From: a virus
DNA length: 37,728 nucleotides
Direction: 5' to 3' (one strand)
Virus record (IMG/VR): IMGVR_UViG_3300036985_001420
Location: 1-37,728 of that record
The position numbers were made by a program, and so were the translations under genes. A model generated the notes under the pieces. That model did no database searches. It saw only the letters and a program-made list of their open reading frames with translations, and was not told the DNA's origin. Shown here piece by piece: positions 28,620 through 36,188 of the stretch (positions are counted from its first letter, which is position 1; every line of letters starts with the position of its first letter).

Positions 28620-31414
28620 TTGCCGTACCTCGTCATAATTTGAACTTCTACATTTAAGGGGAGCCCTTCGGCCCACGCTGGTGGGGTGCACATTATGCGC
28701 TCCATTTCTTGCACGACTGCTTCGGGTTCCGCAGTTTCGATCACGATTTCGTCATGCACATGTGCGATCACGTTATCTAGATTTCGTAGGGAATGGCGGA
28801 GCAGGTCATTGGCAGCGGCTTGGGCTATATTTTCGCACGCCAAGCCTTTCCACAACCTTCCACGCGGCCACTCTTTTGCATCAGCGGCTGGTTTCCACGC
28901 AGCCTTGGCGTAGGTCACATTGCCCTCGGCGTCGAACTTGGCGAAAGGGTAATTCAGCACGCGGCCAGAAGGCAGCATGTACCACAAATGAACACCATCG
29001 TAGTAATAGGTTACGCGTCCGGCTTTAAACTCGCGGTTTTTGTTTCGCATGGCGCGAAGATATGCCGACTCAAGAGACTGCCAGTAAGTAGGAGCCCAAG
29101 GGTTAGCGCGCCGCCAAGCATCTACCATACGGCGGGCATCACTCTCAGGAAGCGAGACACCATAGACACGGCCCATAGCAGCAAAAGCACCAACGCCACC
29201 GGCAAAACCACAGTTATGAACAATTAAATGCCCTTGGCGGGTTAGCACAGTAAAGCTATTACGCGGGCCGCTGTTCAAGATGTCGAATACGGGCCTCAAG
29301 TTCGAGGATGTATCGCTGCATTTCTTGAACCGAGCGTTTGTTGTTGCAGTTTTCTTTCTTTGTAATAAACCGCAAGTTGCCAGGTTCATAGCCTTTGCTG
29401 ACGTCGATGCGGTCAAGTTCAAGGTGCGGCTTGTCCCAGCCATCCAGCTCCATAACGTACCGTAAAAAAGCGGCTTTGTCTGAACGCCAAGACATGTGTA
29501 CGTGAATGCCGCGCGCGCCATAGTTTGGATAGGCCCTGTCTTTTGGGTTATGACATCGGTTTTTGCACGCGGATAGCCGATTGAGTAGGCGCCTGCGGTG
29601 GTCATCATCTGGGCACGCATCGGCGTACTTGAAAAAATCTTTTCGCCAGAAACCAGACGCTTTTTTAGCGCAAACAGGGCATCGTGTGGAGGCGCCTTTG
29701 AGAAGGTTGTGTATATAGACCAAATGCGGTGCAGCTCCGCAATCGCATTGAACACGAACGAGCCGCATTCGACATGCACCTTGGTGCTTAACCTCGGTGC
29801 CCAATACGGTAAGTTGACCGAACCGAGCGCCAATGCTTGGGTCAGCAACTGTTTGTTTGAACCGAGTTGCTGCGCCTGCGCCCAAGTTGTTGGCGTTTTT
29901 ATCAAATGATCCGGCGTTACTTCCATGCCGCACACGTTGATAGTCTGCCGAAATCCTTTGCTGATTACGCCCTGATGTGTTACCCATGCTTGCCCATCCC
30001 AAAGAAGGTCTGTTGTTAGAACTTCCACTATAGCCTTGTATCCGTTATTAGTCAAGACTTGAGTATACGGGCCCAAACAAGCCAGCTCCTGAACCTTTCC
30101 GATCTGACGCTGGTCTTTGGTGACTCCATCCACACTGCATCCGAAAGTTGCTGCTGCGTTGACTTTGTAAACGTCGGCACCTGTTCGGAATAGATCCAGC
30201 TTGGCATCTCCAACGCCTGAAAGCCAAGGGTTGGCGCGGGCTTCGATGGCCGCCCAGTCGGCGACGACAAGGTACTTGCCTGCGGCGGGGACGATAGTGG
30301 GGCGGAGCATCCCCTTGAGGACGTCGGTGACACGCTCGCCATACTTGGGGACGATTGAATGCCCTCGAACCATCGCGTCTCGGACTGCTTGGGGCTCGGC
30401 TGCGCACTTTCTTGACATATTGTGCAATTGCGCCCCGTAGCTAGAAGCTCGCCCAGTAGCGCTTCCTCCAGCGAAGACAAAAGCCCCACGGACTCGTCCG
30501 TCTTCGACGTCCGCCAGATCCGCAAGGCGGCTGAATTTCGCAACCGAACTCGACCAGAGGTCATCGGCGCATTGAATAACCTCGGCAACAGCGGGCGGTA
30601 TCTCATCTGGGTTCTCCATCAGTAAAAGGTTAGCGCGGACGGTCTTGTCGATCGAGTATTTCTGCTTGCCGTCTTTAAAAACAACCATGAGCTTCTTGGC
30701 TTCCTCGCCGACGCGGTCGAGTACCCACTGCTTCATCTTGGGGGAGCGCACCGACACGATGGCGCCCTCAGTGACTTCCTGAACGATCTGTTGTATTTCT
30801 ACAACTTCATCTGACGCGTACTGGATGGCCGCCTTGCACAGGGGCACGTCGACCAGCACACCACGGTCGTTGATGCGCTCGTTGACGTGGTAGTCGCCCA
30901 GCTCCTCGGCTGACAACGGGCGCATAGCTTGGCTGATCGCACGCATGGCACGAACGTCCTGCTCGCAGTAATCAACCATCTCCTGCATGAGCTTCTCATC
31001 TTGACGAAAAGTGCCGTCAGCCTGCGGGACAGACAGCAGACGAATCAACTGAGCACCACGGTGGTCCTTACGCATAGACGAGCCACTAAAGCGGCCGACG
31101 TCTTCCAGCTTGCCAGGCGCGCAGTTGGCAAGGGCTTGGGTTGCAGTGCAGACGAACTGCTCTAACTTGAAGTTGACCTGCAAGACATACCAAAAGATCA
31201 GGCGCTCGAATGCAGCGTTGTGGGCGTAGATGGGGCCACCCCATTTGGCCACCTCATCGGGGAATGGCTGCGTAGGCAACCACGTCTGCACCTCACCATC
31301 GCCGAAAGCGTAGGACATGCACAGCACGTTGGTGCTGGCGTCCTGAGCGTAGTTGTACGCGCCGTGTTTGGGGAGGTCGCACTTGGACCGCGTTTCAAAA
31401 TCTAACCAAAGCAT
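28616..31414 (-). CDS. DNA polymerase, family A, interrupted by an intein
   Basis: The 932-residue precursor should splice to a 643-residue replicative polymerase. ATG 31414 has AAAGGAG 7 bases upstream; the TTG at 31432 lies in front of that site. The proofreading domain shows LDFETRS (Asp5, Glu7), YAHNAAFE and YCEQDVRAM. The polymerase domain shows motif A VVADWAAIEARA (Asp386), motif B split by the intein (R436, K440 before it, CGFAGGVGAF after it) and motif C HDE (887-889 of the precursor). Before splicing motif B is not continuous, so polymerase activity should depend on protein splicing. Neighbours are a Cas4-like nuclease, a putative ssDNA-binding protein and the primase-helicase. Confidence 0.93.
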   Translation of the reverse strand: MLWLDFETRSKCDLPKHGAYNYAQDASTNVLCMSYAFGDGEVQTWLPTQPFPDEVAKWGGPIYAHNAAFERLIFWYVLQVNFKLEQFVCTATQALANCAPGKLEDVGRFSGSSMRKDHRGAQLIRLLSVPQADGTFRQDEKLMQEMVDYCEQDVRAMRAISQAMRPLSAEELGDYHVNERINDRGVLVDVPLCKAAIQYASDEVVEIQQIVQEVTEGAIVSVRSPKMKQWVLDRVGEEAKKLMVVFKDGKQKYSIDKTVRANLLLMENPDEIPPAVAEVIQCADDLWSSSVAKFSRLADLADVEDGRVRGAFVFAGGSATGRASSYGAQLHNMSRKCAAEPQAVRDAMVRGHSIVPKYGERVTDVLKGMLRPTIVPAAGKYLVVADWAAIEARANPWLSGVGDAKLDLFRTGADVYKVNAAATFGCSVDGVTKDQRQIGKVQELACLGPYTQVLTNNGYKAIVEVLTTDLLWDGQAWVTHQGVISKGFRQTINVCGMEVTPDHLIKTPTTWAQAQQLGSNKQLLTQALALGSVNLPYWAPRLSTKVHVECGSFVFNAIAELHRIWSIYTTFSKAPPHDALFALKKRLVSGEKIFSSTPMRAQMMTTAGAYSIGYPRAKTDVITQKTGPIQTMARAAFTYTCLGVQTKPLFYGTLWSWMAGTSRTLNLTASTSAKAMNLATCGLLQRKKTATTNARFKKCSDTSSNLRPVFDILNSGPRNSFTVLTRQGHLIVHNCGFAGGVGAFAAMGRVYGVSLPESDARRMVDAWRRANPWAPTYWQSLESAYLRAMRNKNREFKAGRVTYYYDGVHLWYMLPSGRVLNYPFAKFDAEGNVTYAKAAWKPAADAKEWPRGRLWKGLACENIAQAAANDLLRHSLRNLDNVIAHVHDEIVIETAEPEAVVQEMERIMCTPPAWAEGLPLNVEVQIMTRYGK
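29213..30079 (-). other. Intein (289 aa) in polymerase motif B
   Basis: Translated in the polymerase frame, residues 446-734 of the precursor form an intein. Block A starts at Cys446 (CLGPYTQVLTNNGYKAIVEV). Block B has the T-x-x-H signature (GMEVTPDHLIKT). Block F is VFDILNSGPRNSFTV. Block G ends LIVHN and is followed by Cys735, the +1 nucleophile. All residues for standard class 1 splicing are present. Between the N-terminal splicing domain (about 90 residues) and block F lie about 165 residues that read like non-natural sequence in this frame, because that DNA encodes an HNH endonuclease in the -1 frame. The intein is thus a full-length insertion with its endonuclease in the wrong frame. 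Confidence 0.9.
29259..29987 (-). CDS. HNH homing endonuclease nested out of frame inside the intein
   Basis: In the -1 frame relative to the polymerase, the intein DNA encodes a complete HNH endonuclease of 242 residues from ATG 29987 (a TTG at 30002 is possible). The core is typical: IGARFGQLTVLG at about 52-63, then CDC...CPVC zinc-type cysteines (81, 83, 103, 106), then NRLSACKNRCHNPKDRAYPN, YGARGIHVHMSW, ELDRIDVSKGYEPGN and ENCNNKRS. This is a common free-standing/intron HNH family. The first 45 residues overlap the splicing domain and are unlike the family, so a later start is possible. A weak GGGA lies upstream of the ATG. The frame is closed by a stop at 30047-30045, and its own stop lies in block F, so it is confined to the intein. 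Confidence 0.85.
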   Translation of the reverse strand: MGNTSGRNQQRISADYQRVRHGSNAGSFDKNANNLGAGAATRFKQTVADPSIGARFGQLTVLGTEVKHQGACRMRLVRVQCDCGAAPHLVYIHNLLKGASTRCPVCAKKASGFWRKDFFKYADACPDDDHRRRLLNRLSACKNRCHNPKDRAYPNYGARGIHVHMSWRSDKAAFLRYVMELDGWDKPHLELDRIDVSKGYEPGNLRFITKKENCNNKRSVQEMQRYILELEARIRHLEQRPA

Positions 31415-31469
31415 ACTGTCGCTCCTTTCCAATGCCCACTGTCACCAATGGGCATCAGAAAAAAGCTAC

Positions 31470-32090
31470 TTAGGCTGCTGCACGACGGCGACGGCCTGCT
31501 GGCGCTTCTTCAGCTTCTACTTCGGGGGCTTCACCATCCATGCCAACCCATTCGACGATCTCAAACACTGGCGTGTAGATCTTGCCGTATGACTTGTGTG
31601 CGTAGTGGTCTTTCTTCAGACGCACGATCGGCACGGGCTTGGACTGGTCAGCCTCGACTTGGTTGGCGATGGCCACGGCCAGTGCCTGCACGCCGCGCTT
31701 GCCGCCCACCGAGGTGGAGGAGAAGCGCGCCTCCATGTCTTTGTCTTCACCAGACAAACACTTGAGCGACATGCCGACTTGGGTTTCCCAACCACGCTTG
31801 GCACCAGATGGTGCTGCGTCTGTCTCAGGCAATGGGTTTGACACGCTGGTCATCTTTTCGCCCAACACTTCGCCGTCACCCCAAGCGATGAAGCCGTGGA
31901 TGAAAGAGAAAGGGTTGACGGCCCAAGTGGTGTCTGGCTCAACTTCAGTCTGGTCAGCGCCGAACACCCAGTGGCCGGTCTTGTCCATTTTGATGATGAC
32001 CACGCCAGTAGGACCGGCTTCTGCTTCGAGAGCACGCAGAGCAGTGGAGAGGCTGGTAACGGGAGGGAGGTTTGCGAGTGCGAATGACAT
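31470..32090 (-). CDS. Putative single-stranded DNA-binding protein
   Basis: The 206-residue product lies between the Cas4-like nuclease and DNA polymerase genes, where phages usually encode their ssDNA-binding protein. It has mixed beta-type sequence with several aromatic residues (GHWVFGADQTEVEPDTTWAV, then NPFSFIHGFIAWGDGE). A Lys/Tyr-rich region follows (RLKKDHYAHKSYGKIYTPVF). The C-terminal tail is first acidic (EAPEVEAEEAP), as in many SSBs, but ends GRRRRAAA, which is odd for an SSB and could add DNA contact. I cannot see an OB-fold motif directly; the role is from context. GGAAAATA lies just before the ATG. Confidence 0.55.
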   Translation of the reverse strand: MSFALANLPPVTSLSTALRALEAEAGPTGVVIIKMDKTGHWVFGADQTEVEPDTTWAVNPFSFIHGFIAWGDGEVLGEKMTSVSNPLPETDAAPSGAKRGWETQVGMSLKCLSGEDKDMEARFSSTSVGGKRGVQALAVAIANQVEADQSKPVPIVRLKKDHYAHKSYGKIYTPVFEIVEWVGMDGEAPEVEAEEAPAGRRRRAAA

Positions 32091-32101
32091 ACTATTTTCC
32101 T

Positions 32102-33211
32102 TTACATGATTTTATTAAGAGCAGCAGTTAACTGTTGCCCGATGAGAACGACGGCAGGACGAGGATCATCCTCACTTGCCATCGTATTGCCCGAAGAGAT
32201 GGAAACGACCAGCTCCTTGGGTAATTCTTTGCCTTCTTTCTTGAGCAGCTTCTCAGCCTGCGCAGGCGAAATGATCTTTTGATCATACATCGGTAGACCT
32301 AAGAAGCGCGGGTCTTTTGCGACCACTGCTTCATCAACCCACTGACGTGTTGAGCGCTTAGCGACCAACTTGTAGCCTGGCACTTTACCACCTTTGTCGA
32401 GGACTTGGTGGGCAAGTGCACGAATATCTTTTAACCACAGCTCCAGCAAGTCAGCGCTCTGTAAGAGTTCCGACATCTGCACTGTATCCAGCTCGATCAG
32501 TTGCGACTTGAGCGCGCGGTCCACAGCACCGTTCATAACGGGGCAGATGGGCTTGGCGGTGCACCAGCGGCAGTGGTCGCCTGAGCTGAGCTTGGCGTTT
32601 GGTATCTGGGCCTGCTTAACTGCTGACACCAACTCAAGCTCAAACGCAGCGATGCGCTCTTTGGTCGTCACCCAGCGTTTGATCATGGGCGGCTGCACGA
32701 TGATCATCTCGATCTCGTCAGCACCGTCGAACGCCCACTTGACCGAGTCGGTGCGCATGGCCGCAGCTGCGTAGAACATCAGCTGTGGGTTTTCTATTGC
32801 ATCCACAACAACGCCATCGCCGAATTTCCAATCCAGAACGACGGCACGGTTTCCAACCCGACCAATAAGATCTGTGGACCCGAACACGCCAGGCAACAGA
32901 TCGCCAAAACCGACACGGGTTTCGACTTCGTACACCATATTTTGCGTAGGGTCCACTTCGTCAAGCGCACGAAGCGCGGGCGTGATTTTGTCATCGACCA
33001 GATCTTGCGTGAGTGTTTGGGATTCGTACTTAGCACCCAGCGTGATGGGCTTGCCTTCGAGGTGCTCAGCGATGACGTTGTGCAGCAGAGTGCCACGGTC
33101 AGCGTGTTCGCTTGAAGGTTGACGCGGCATCTTCTGAACCAAGGCCACAGAGCCTGGGCAGTTGATGACGCGCTTAGCGGTTGAACCGCCGACGATGTTT
33201 GAGTGAAGCAT
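32102..33211 (-). CDS. Cas4/RecB-like PD-(D/E)XK exonuclease with Fe-S cysteines (DUF2800-type)
   Basis: I choose ATG 33211 with AAAGGA 5 bases upstream; the longer frame would start beyond the promoter. The 369-residue product has the Cas4/AddB plan: a first Cys at 18 (INCPGS), GTLLHNVIAEH with His44, GSTDLIG with Asp114, VVLDWKFGD with Asp127 and Lys129, NPQLMFYA, and C-x2-C-x5-C at 214, 217 and 223. The four cysteines would hold a [4Fe-4S] cluster. It should act as an exonuclease in replication or recombination. First gene of the leftward replication operon. A Lys-rich C-terminal helix follows at about 320-345. Confidence 0.82.
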   Translation of the reverse strand: MLHSNIVGGSTAKRVINCPGSVALVQKMPRQPSSEHADRGTLLHNVIAEHLEGKPITLGAKYESQTLTQDLVDDKITPALRALDEVDPTQNMVYEVETRVGFGDLLPGVFGSTDLIGRVGNRAVVLDWKFGDGVVVDAIENPQLMFYAAAAMRTDSVKWAFDGADEIEMIIVQPPMIKRWVTTKERIAAFELELVSAVKQAQIPNAKLSSGDHCRWCTAKPICPVMNGAVDRALKSQLIELDTVQMSELLQSADLLELWLKDIRALAHQVLDKGGKVPGYKLVAKRSTRQWVDEAVVAKDPRFLGLPMYDQKIISPAQAEKLLKKEGKELPKELVVSISSGNTMASEDDPRPAVVLIGQQLTAALNKIM

Positions 33212-33237
33212 TACTGTCCTTTCGTGTTTGAAGTTGC

Positions 33238-33264
33238 AGTGTACAGCAAAATAAATGTTGTCAA
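33238..33264 (-). promoter_or_regulatory. Leftward promoter of the replication operon
   Basis: On the minus strand TTGACA (33264-33259) and TACACT (33243-33238) are spaced by 15 bases, a perfect -35 with a fair -10. Transcription would start near 33231 and run into the Cas4-like gene at 33211. Its -35 shares bases with the rightward promoter. Confidence 0.55.
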
Positions 33265-33285
33265 GAACTTTTTTCATGTTATATT
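33258..33285 (+). promoter_or_regulatory. Rightward promoter of the VRR-NUC operon
   Basis: TTGTCA (33258-33263), a 16-base spacer and TATATT (33280-33285) with an extended -10 TG two bases before it. The predicted start is at or next to the ATG at 33292, which has no Shine-Dalgarno, so a leaderless message is likely. Confidence 0.55.
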
Positions 33286-33291
33286 TCAGCC

Positions 33292-33579
33292 ATGAGAGAA
33301 AAAGAAATCGAAAAACACTTCTGCTGGGCAGTCGAACGGCTTGGCGGCAGGACGTACAAGTTCACCAGCCCAGGGCGCAAGGGTGTAGCTGACCGAATCG
33401 CATGTTTGCCTGACGGCTCGACGTGGTTCGTGGAGCTTAAGACCAAAGGTGGCCGACTCAGCAAATTACAAGAGCTATTTGCGTCTGAAGTGCAGGCGCT
33501 CAATCAGAAATACGCATGTTTATGGACAAAGGAACAAGTTGATGCTTTCGCTACGTCCGTACCAAAATATTGCCGCTGA
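33292..33579 (+). CDS. VRR-NUC domain nuclease
   Basis: The 95-residue product is a minimal VRR-NUC nuclease of the PD-(D/E)XK class: GVADRIA with Asp34, WFVELKTKGGRLSKLQ with Glu48, Lys50 and Gln60. Such single-domain phage versions are held to be structure-specific, possibly Holliday-junction-type, nucleases. It is followed by an overlapping SNF2-type helicase gene, a pairing I know from other phages, so the two may work together on branched replication DNA. No ribosome site precedes the ATG. Confidence 0.88.
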   Translation: MREKEIEKHFCWAVERLGGRTYKFTSPGRKGVADRIACLPDGSTWFVELKTKGGRLSKLQELFASEVQALNQKYACLWTKEQVDAFATSVPKYCR

Positions 33580-34885
33580 TTTCTTGTACGAGCACGACCG
33601 CGCCATGATCTTGGCGCCAGTCGGTGCTGGCAAGACAGCCATCACGCTGACCGCGATGGACGCCATGATCAAGGACGGCCACGTCAAGCGTTGGCTGGTT
33701 ATCGCGCCTAAGCGCGTGTGCACCGACGTGTGGCCAGTCGAGATGCCCAAGTGGAGCAAGAACCTGAAGATAGCCGTTGCGATCGGCACACCTAAGCAGC
33801 GCAACGCCGTGTTCAGCAGCGACGCCAACGTGATCGTCATCAACTACGACAACCTGCAATGGTTGGCCGGCATCTGTAACGTCATGGGCAAAGGCTTGCC
33901 AGTCGACGGGCTGGTGTTCGACGAGCTGACCAAGCTGAAGAACCCATCAGGCGCACGCTTCAAAGCGTTTGAAAAAATCATCAAAGCCGTGCCAGTGCGC
34001 TGGGGCCTGACTGGTTCGTTCACATCGAACGGCCTCGAGGACGTCTTCGGCCAGTGCAAGATCGTCGACGAGGCGCTGTTGGGCCGCAGCAAGGGCGCGT
34101 TCATGCAGCAGTACTTTGTGCTGGTCAACAAAGACTTCGGCGAGTGGGCGCCGCGCGCCTCATCTCTGCCGCTGATCATGGACCGCATCAAGCCGGCCAC
34201 CTTCGTACTGGACGCTGGCGAATACGCCGACAAGCTGCCGCCGTGTCACCACGTCGAGATGCGTTGTAAGTTCCCTGACAGGGAACCATACGAGAAGATG
34301 AAGTCCGACTTTGTAGCGTTAGGCGTTACAGCCCTGAACGCCGCAGTCGTGACTGGCAAGCTGCAACAGATGGCCAGCGGTTTCGTGTACGACACGCAGA
34401 CGACCGCCAGTGAGGTGTACGGCAAGTTCGTCACCGTGCAAACGCCGGTCTGGTTCAGCAGCCACAAATTCGATTTACTTGACGACTTACTAGAGGAAAA
34501 CCAACACGCCAATACGATCATTGCTTACAACTACAAAGAGGAGCTGGCTGAGCTTAAGCGACGCTACAAGCACGCAGTCACCCTTGACGACGACCGTGCC
34601 ATTGAGCGCTGGAACAAAGGTGAAGTCGAGCTTCTCTTGGTCCATCCCAAGTCAGCCGGCCACGGGCTCAACTTGCAGCACGGCGGCAGCCGCATCGTCT
34701 TCGTGTCCCTGCCCTGGTCGCTCGAACTGTTCGAACAGACAGTCGGGCGGCTGCATCGTAGCGGCCAGCGGCATGACGTGTGGGTCTACGTACTGATGAC
34801 TGAGAAGTCAGTGGACGAGAAAATCTGGGCAGCGTTGCACGACAAGCGCGCTATTTCTGAAATCGCAATGGAGGAATTGAAATGA
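33542..34885 (+). CDS. SNF2-type (SF2) DNA helicase/translocase
   Basis: I choose ATG 33542, which lies 38 bases inside the VRR-NUC gene with AAGGA about 9 bases upstream; it gives MLSLRPYQNIAADFL, the usual start of the Q-motif region. The 447-residue product has Walker A PVGAGKT (26-32), motif II DELT (127-130, in place of DEAH), a TGS motif (RWGLTGSFTSNG) and motif VI (EQTVGRLHRSGQ). It lacks long SNF2 insertions. With the VRR-NUC partner it may remodel forks or branched DNA. Confidence 0.88.
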   Translation: MLSLRPYQNIAADFLYEHDRAMILAPVGAGKTAITLTAMDAMIKDGHVKRWLVIAPKRVCTDVWPVEMPKWSKNLKIAVAIGTPKQRNAVFSSDANVIVINYDNLQWLAGICNVMGKGLPVDGLVFDELTKLKNPSGARFKAFEKIIKAVPVRWGLTGSFTSNGLEDVFGQCKIVDEALLGRSKGAFMQQYFVLVNKDFGEWAPRASSLPLIMDRIKPATFVLDAGEYADKLPPCHHVEMRCKFPDREPYEKMKSDFVALGVTALNAAVVTGKLQQMASGFVYDTQTTASEVYGKFVTVQTPVWFSSHKFDLLDDLLEENQHANTIIAYNYKEELAELKRRYKHAVTLDDDRAIERWNKGEVELLLVHPKSAGHGLNLQHGGSRIVFVSLPWSLELFEQTVGRLHRSGQRHDVWVYVLMTEKSVDEKIWAALHDKRAISEIAMEELK

Positions 34886-36036
34886 AAGAAGCATTGAAGC
34901 TGGCGCTTGAGGCGTTGGAGCGTAGTGTTGCATTTTACCAGTATGCACATCAACAGGTAATGAGCCAACCTGACCACTTTATGAATCAAGCCATCACCGC
35001 CATCAAAGAATCCTTGGCAGAGCCAGACAACACCTCAAAAATGTACGAAGAACTGCGCTCAATCATTGACGGCGGCTCAGAGTCGTTCACGCATGATGAT
35101 GCTGTTCAGTACTTGAAAGACAAGTTGGCACAGCCAGAGCAGGAAACACAAGCGTATCGTGAAGCTGCACAACTTGCAAAGTGGTTGTTTAAAACTCACT
35201 ACGCACAAGAAGAACACTACGCATCTGGTCGTGTTGTTTGGGGGCTATGTGACACAACCGCTGGTGTGATTTCGCAGATTGACAACATGGTTTGCAAGCT
35301 GGTTTTGCCCAAAGAGTTAGAGCAGGAGCCTGTGGTGCACTCTGTCATTACTGGCGCACTGTTTGACTTTATGGGTTGGCTTACATCACGCAAGGAGCGC
35401 CTTGTCTTGTCCTCCGCTGACGAGGCGTCACCAGCAGTAGATGCAATCAGAGACTTTGCAAAGATGCGGGGCATGTCTTTGGATGACGCAAAGGTGCAGG
35501 ATTGGAACACCACCCCACCACAGCCCAAAGAGTTAGAGCAGGAGCCTGTGGCGTGGTTGCACACAAAGATAGAGGGTGTCGCTGTCCCTCATCGACCTGC
35601 TGACTTGGATAAACATCCTGACAGATGGGAAGCCTTATACAAAGCGCCACCGCCATGCCCAACGTGCGAAGCCTTAGCCCGCACTGTGATGCTCGATCAA
35701 ACGTATCACGACAACATATCACCACAGCGCACATGGGTTGGGCTGACGGAATCAGATAGGCGCTTGATAAGCTATCAATGGCAAGACGGCAACGGAACAG
35801 CGACTGAAATCATTGATTTGGTAGAAGCCAAACTGGTAGCAGCTAAAGCAACAGATGAAGCCAACGCAAGGTCAAACACATCGTGGACATTGATGTGCAA
35901 GAAGATGGTAGAGGATGAACGTGAGGCGTGTGCAAAGGTGTGTGATGACTTAAATGCGGTTTACAACAAGCCTGAAGATGCAGCAGAACGGGTTGCAAGT
36001 CAGTGGTGCGCTGAACGTATCCGAGCAAGATCATGA
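34882..36036 (+). CDS. Modular repeat-containing phage protein, function unknown
   Basis: The 384-residue product starts in an ATGA overlap with the helicase. It opens with a helical module (MKEALKLALEALERS, AITAIKESLAEP) that I recognise from many betaproteobacterial phage proteins. It contains QPEQE/PKELEQEPV linkers, twice in identical DNA, and modules such as PVAWLHTKIEG, TWVGLTESDRR and a Cys-containing C-terminal helix (EDEREACAKVCDDLNAVY). It looks like a mosaic built by recombination at the linkers. Each module occurs alone or in other orders in other phages, to my knowledge. No function can be assigned. Confidence 0.75.
   Translation: MKEALKLALEALERSVAFYQYAHQQVMSQPDHFMNQAITAIKESLAEPDNTSKMYEELRSIIDGGSESFTHDDAVQYLKDKLAQPEQETQAYREAAQLAKWLFKTHYAQEEHYASGRVVWGLCDTTAGVISQIDNMVCKLVLPKELEQEPVVHSVITGALFDFMGWLTSRKERLVLSSADEASPAVDAIRDFAKMRGMSLDDAKVQDWNTTPPQPKELEQEPVAWLHTKIEGVAVPHRPADLDKHPDRWEALYKAPPPCPTCEALARTVMLDQTYHDNISPQRTWVGLTESDRRLISYQWQDGNGTATEIIDLVEAKLVAAKATDEANARSNTSWTLMCKKMVEDEREACAKVCDDLNAVYNKPEDAAERVASQWCAERIRARS
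35307..35335 (+). repeat. 29-bp direct repeat, copy 1
   Basis: Identical to 35523-35551, 216 bases (72 codons) apart and in the same frame. It encodes the PKELEQEPV linker between modules of the 384-aa protein, and is a likely site of module exchange. Confidence 0.9.
35523..35551 (+). repeat. 29-bp direct repeat, copy 2
   Basis: Second exact copy of the linker repeat at 35307-35335. Recombination between the two would delete 72 codons cleanly. Confidence 0.9.
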
Positions 36037-36188
36037 CACCTACACCTTGGACACCCATTGAGGAAGACATCCTACGCACAGCACGGAGCCGTGAACAGGC
36101 GTACCGGACGCTGAAGCGTGAAGGGTTCAACCGAACAATGGCGTCAACTTACAGAAAGATTACGGAGCTGAAAAATGACAAGAATTGA
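36033..36188 (+). CDS. Small HTH/SANT-like protein (51 aa)
   Basis: It starts in an ATGA overlap with the 384-aa gene. The 51-residue product (MTPTPWTPIEEDILRTARSR...) has a tryptophan-led WTPIEEDIL start, then EQAYRTLKREGFNRTMASTY, a pattern like a short Myb/SANT or homeodomain-like helix-turn-helix. It could be a transcription factor or recruit DNA. It overlaps the next gene by 14 bases. Confidence 0.6.
   Translation: MTPTPWTPIEEDILRTARSREQAYRTLKREGFNRTMASTYRKITELKNDKN

Noticed and set aside
29995-30020. Programmed -1 frameshift site joining the intein start to the HNH frame
   Set aside because: The run CTTCTTTGGG is not a proper X-XXY-YYZ heptamer in the polymerase frame and I see no strong downstream structure; internal initiation is simpler. 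A fusion would also lack the C-terminal splicing blocks.
30052-30606. A 184-codon minus-strand frame inside the polymerase gene upstream of the intein
   Set aside because: It covers conserved polymerase motif A in another frame, gives Ser/Pro/Arg-rich low-complexity sequence and matches no family, unlike the HNH frame.
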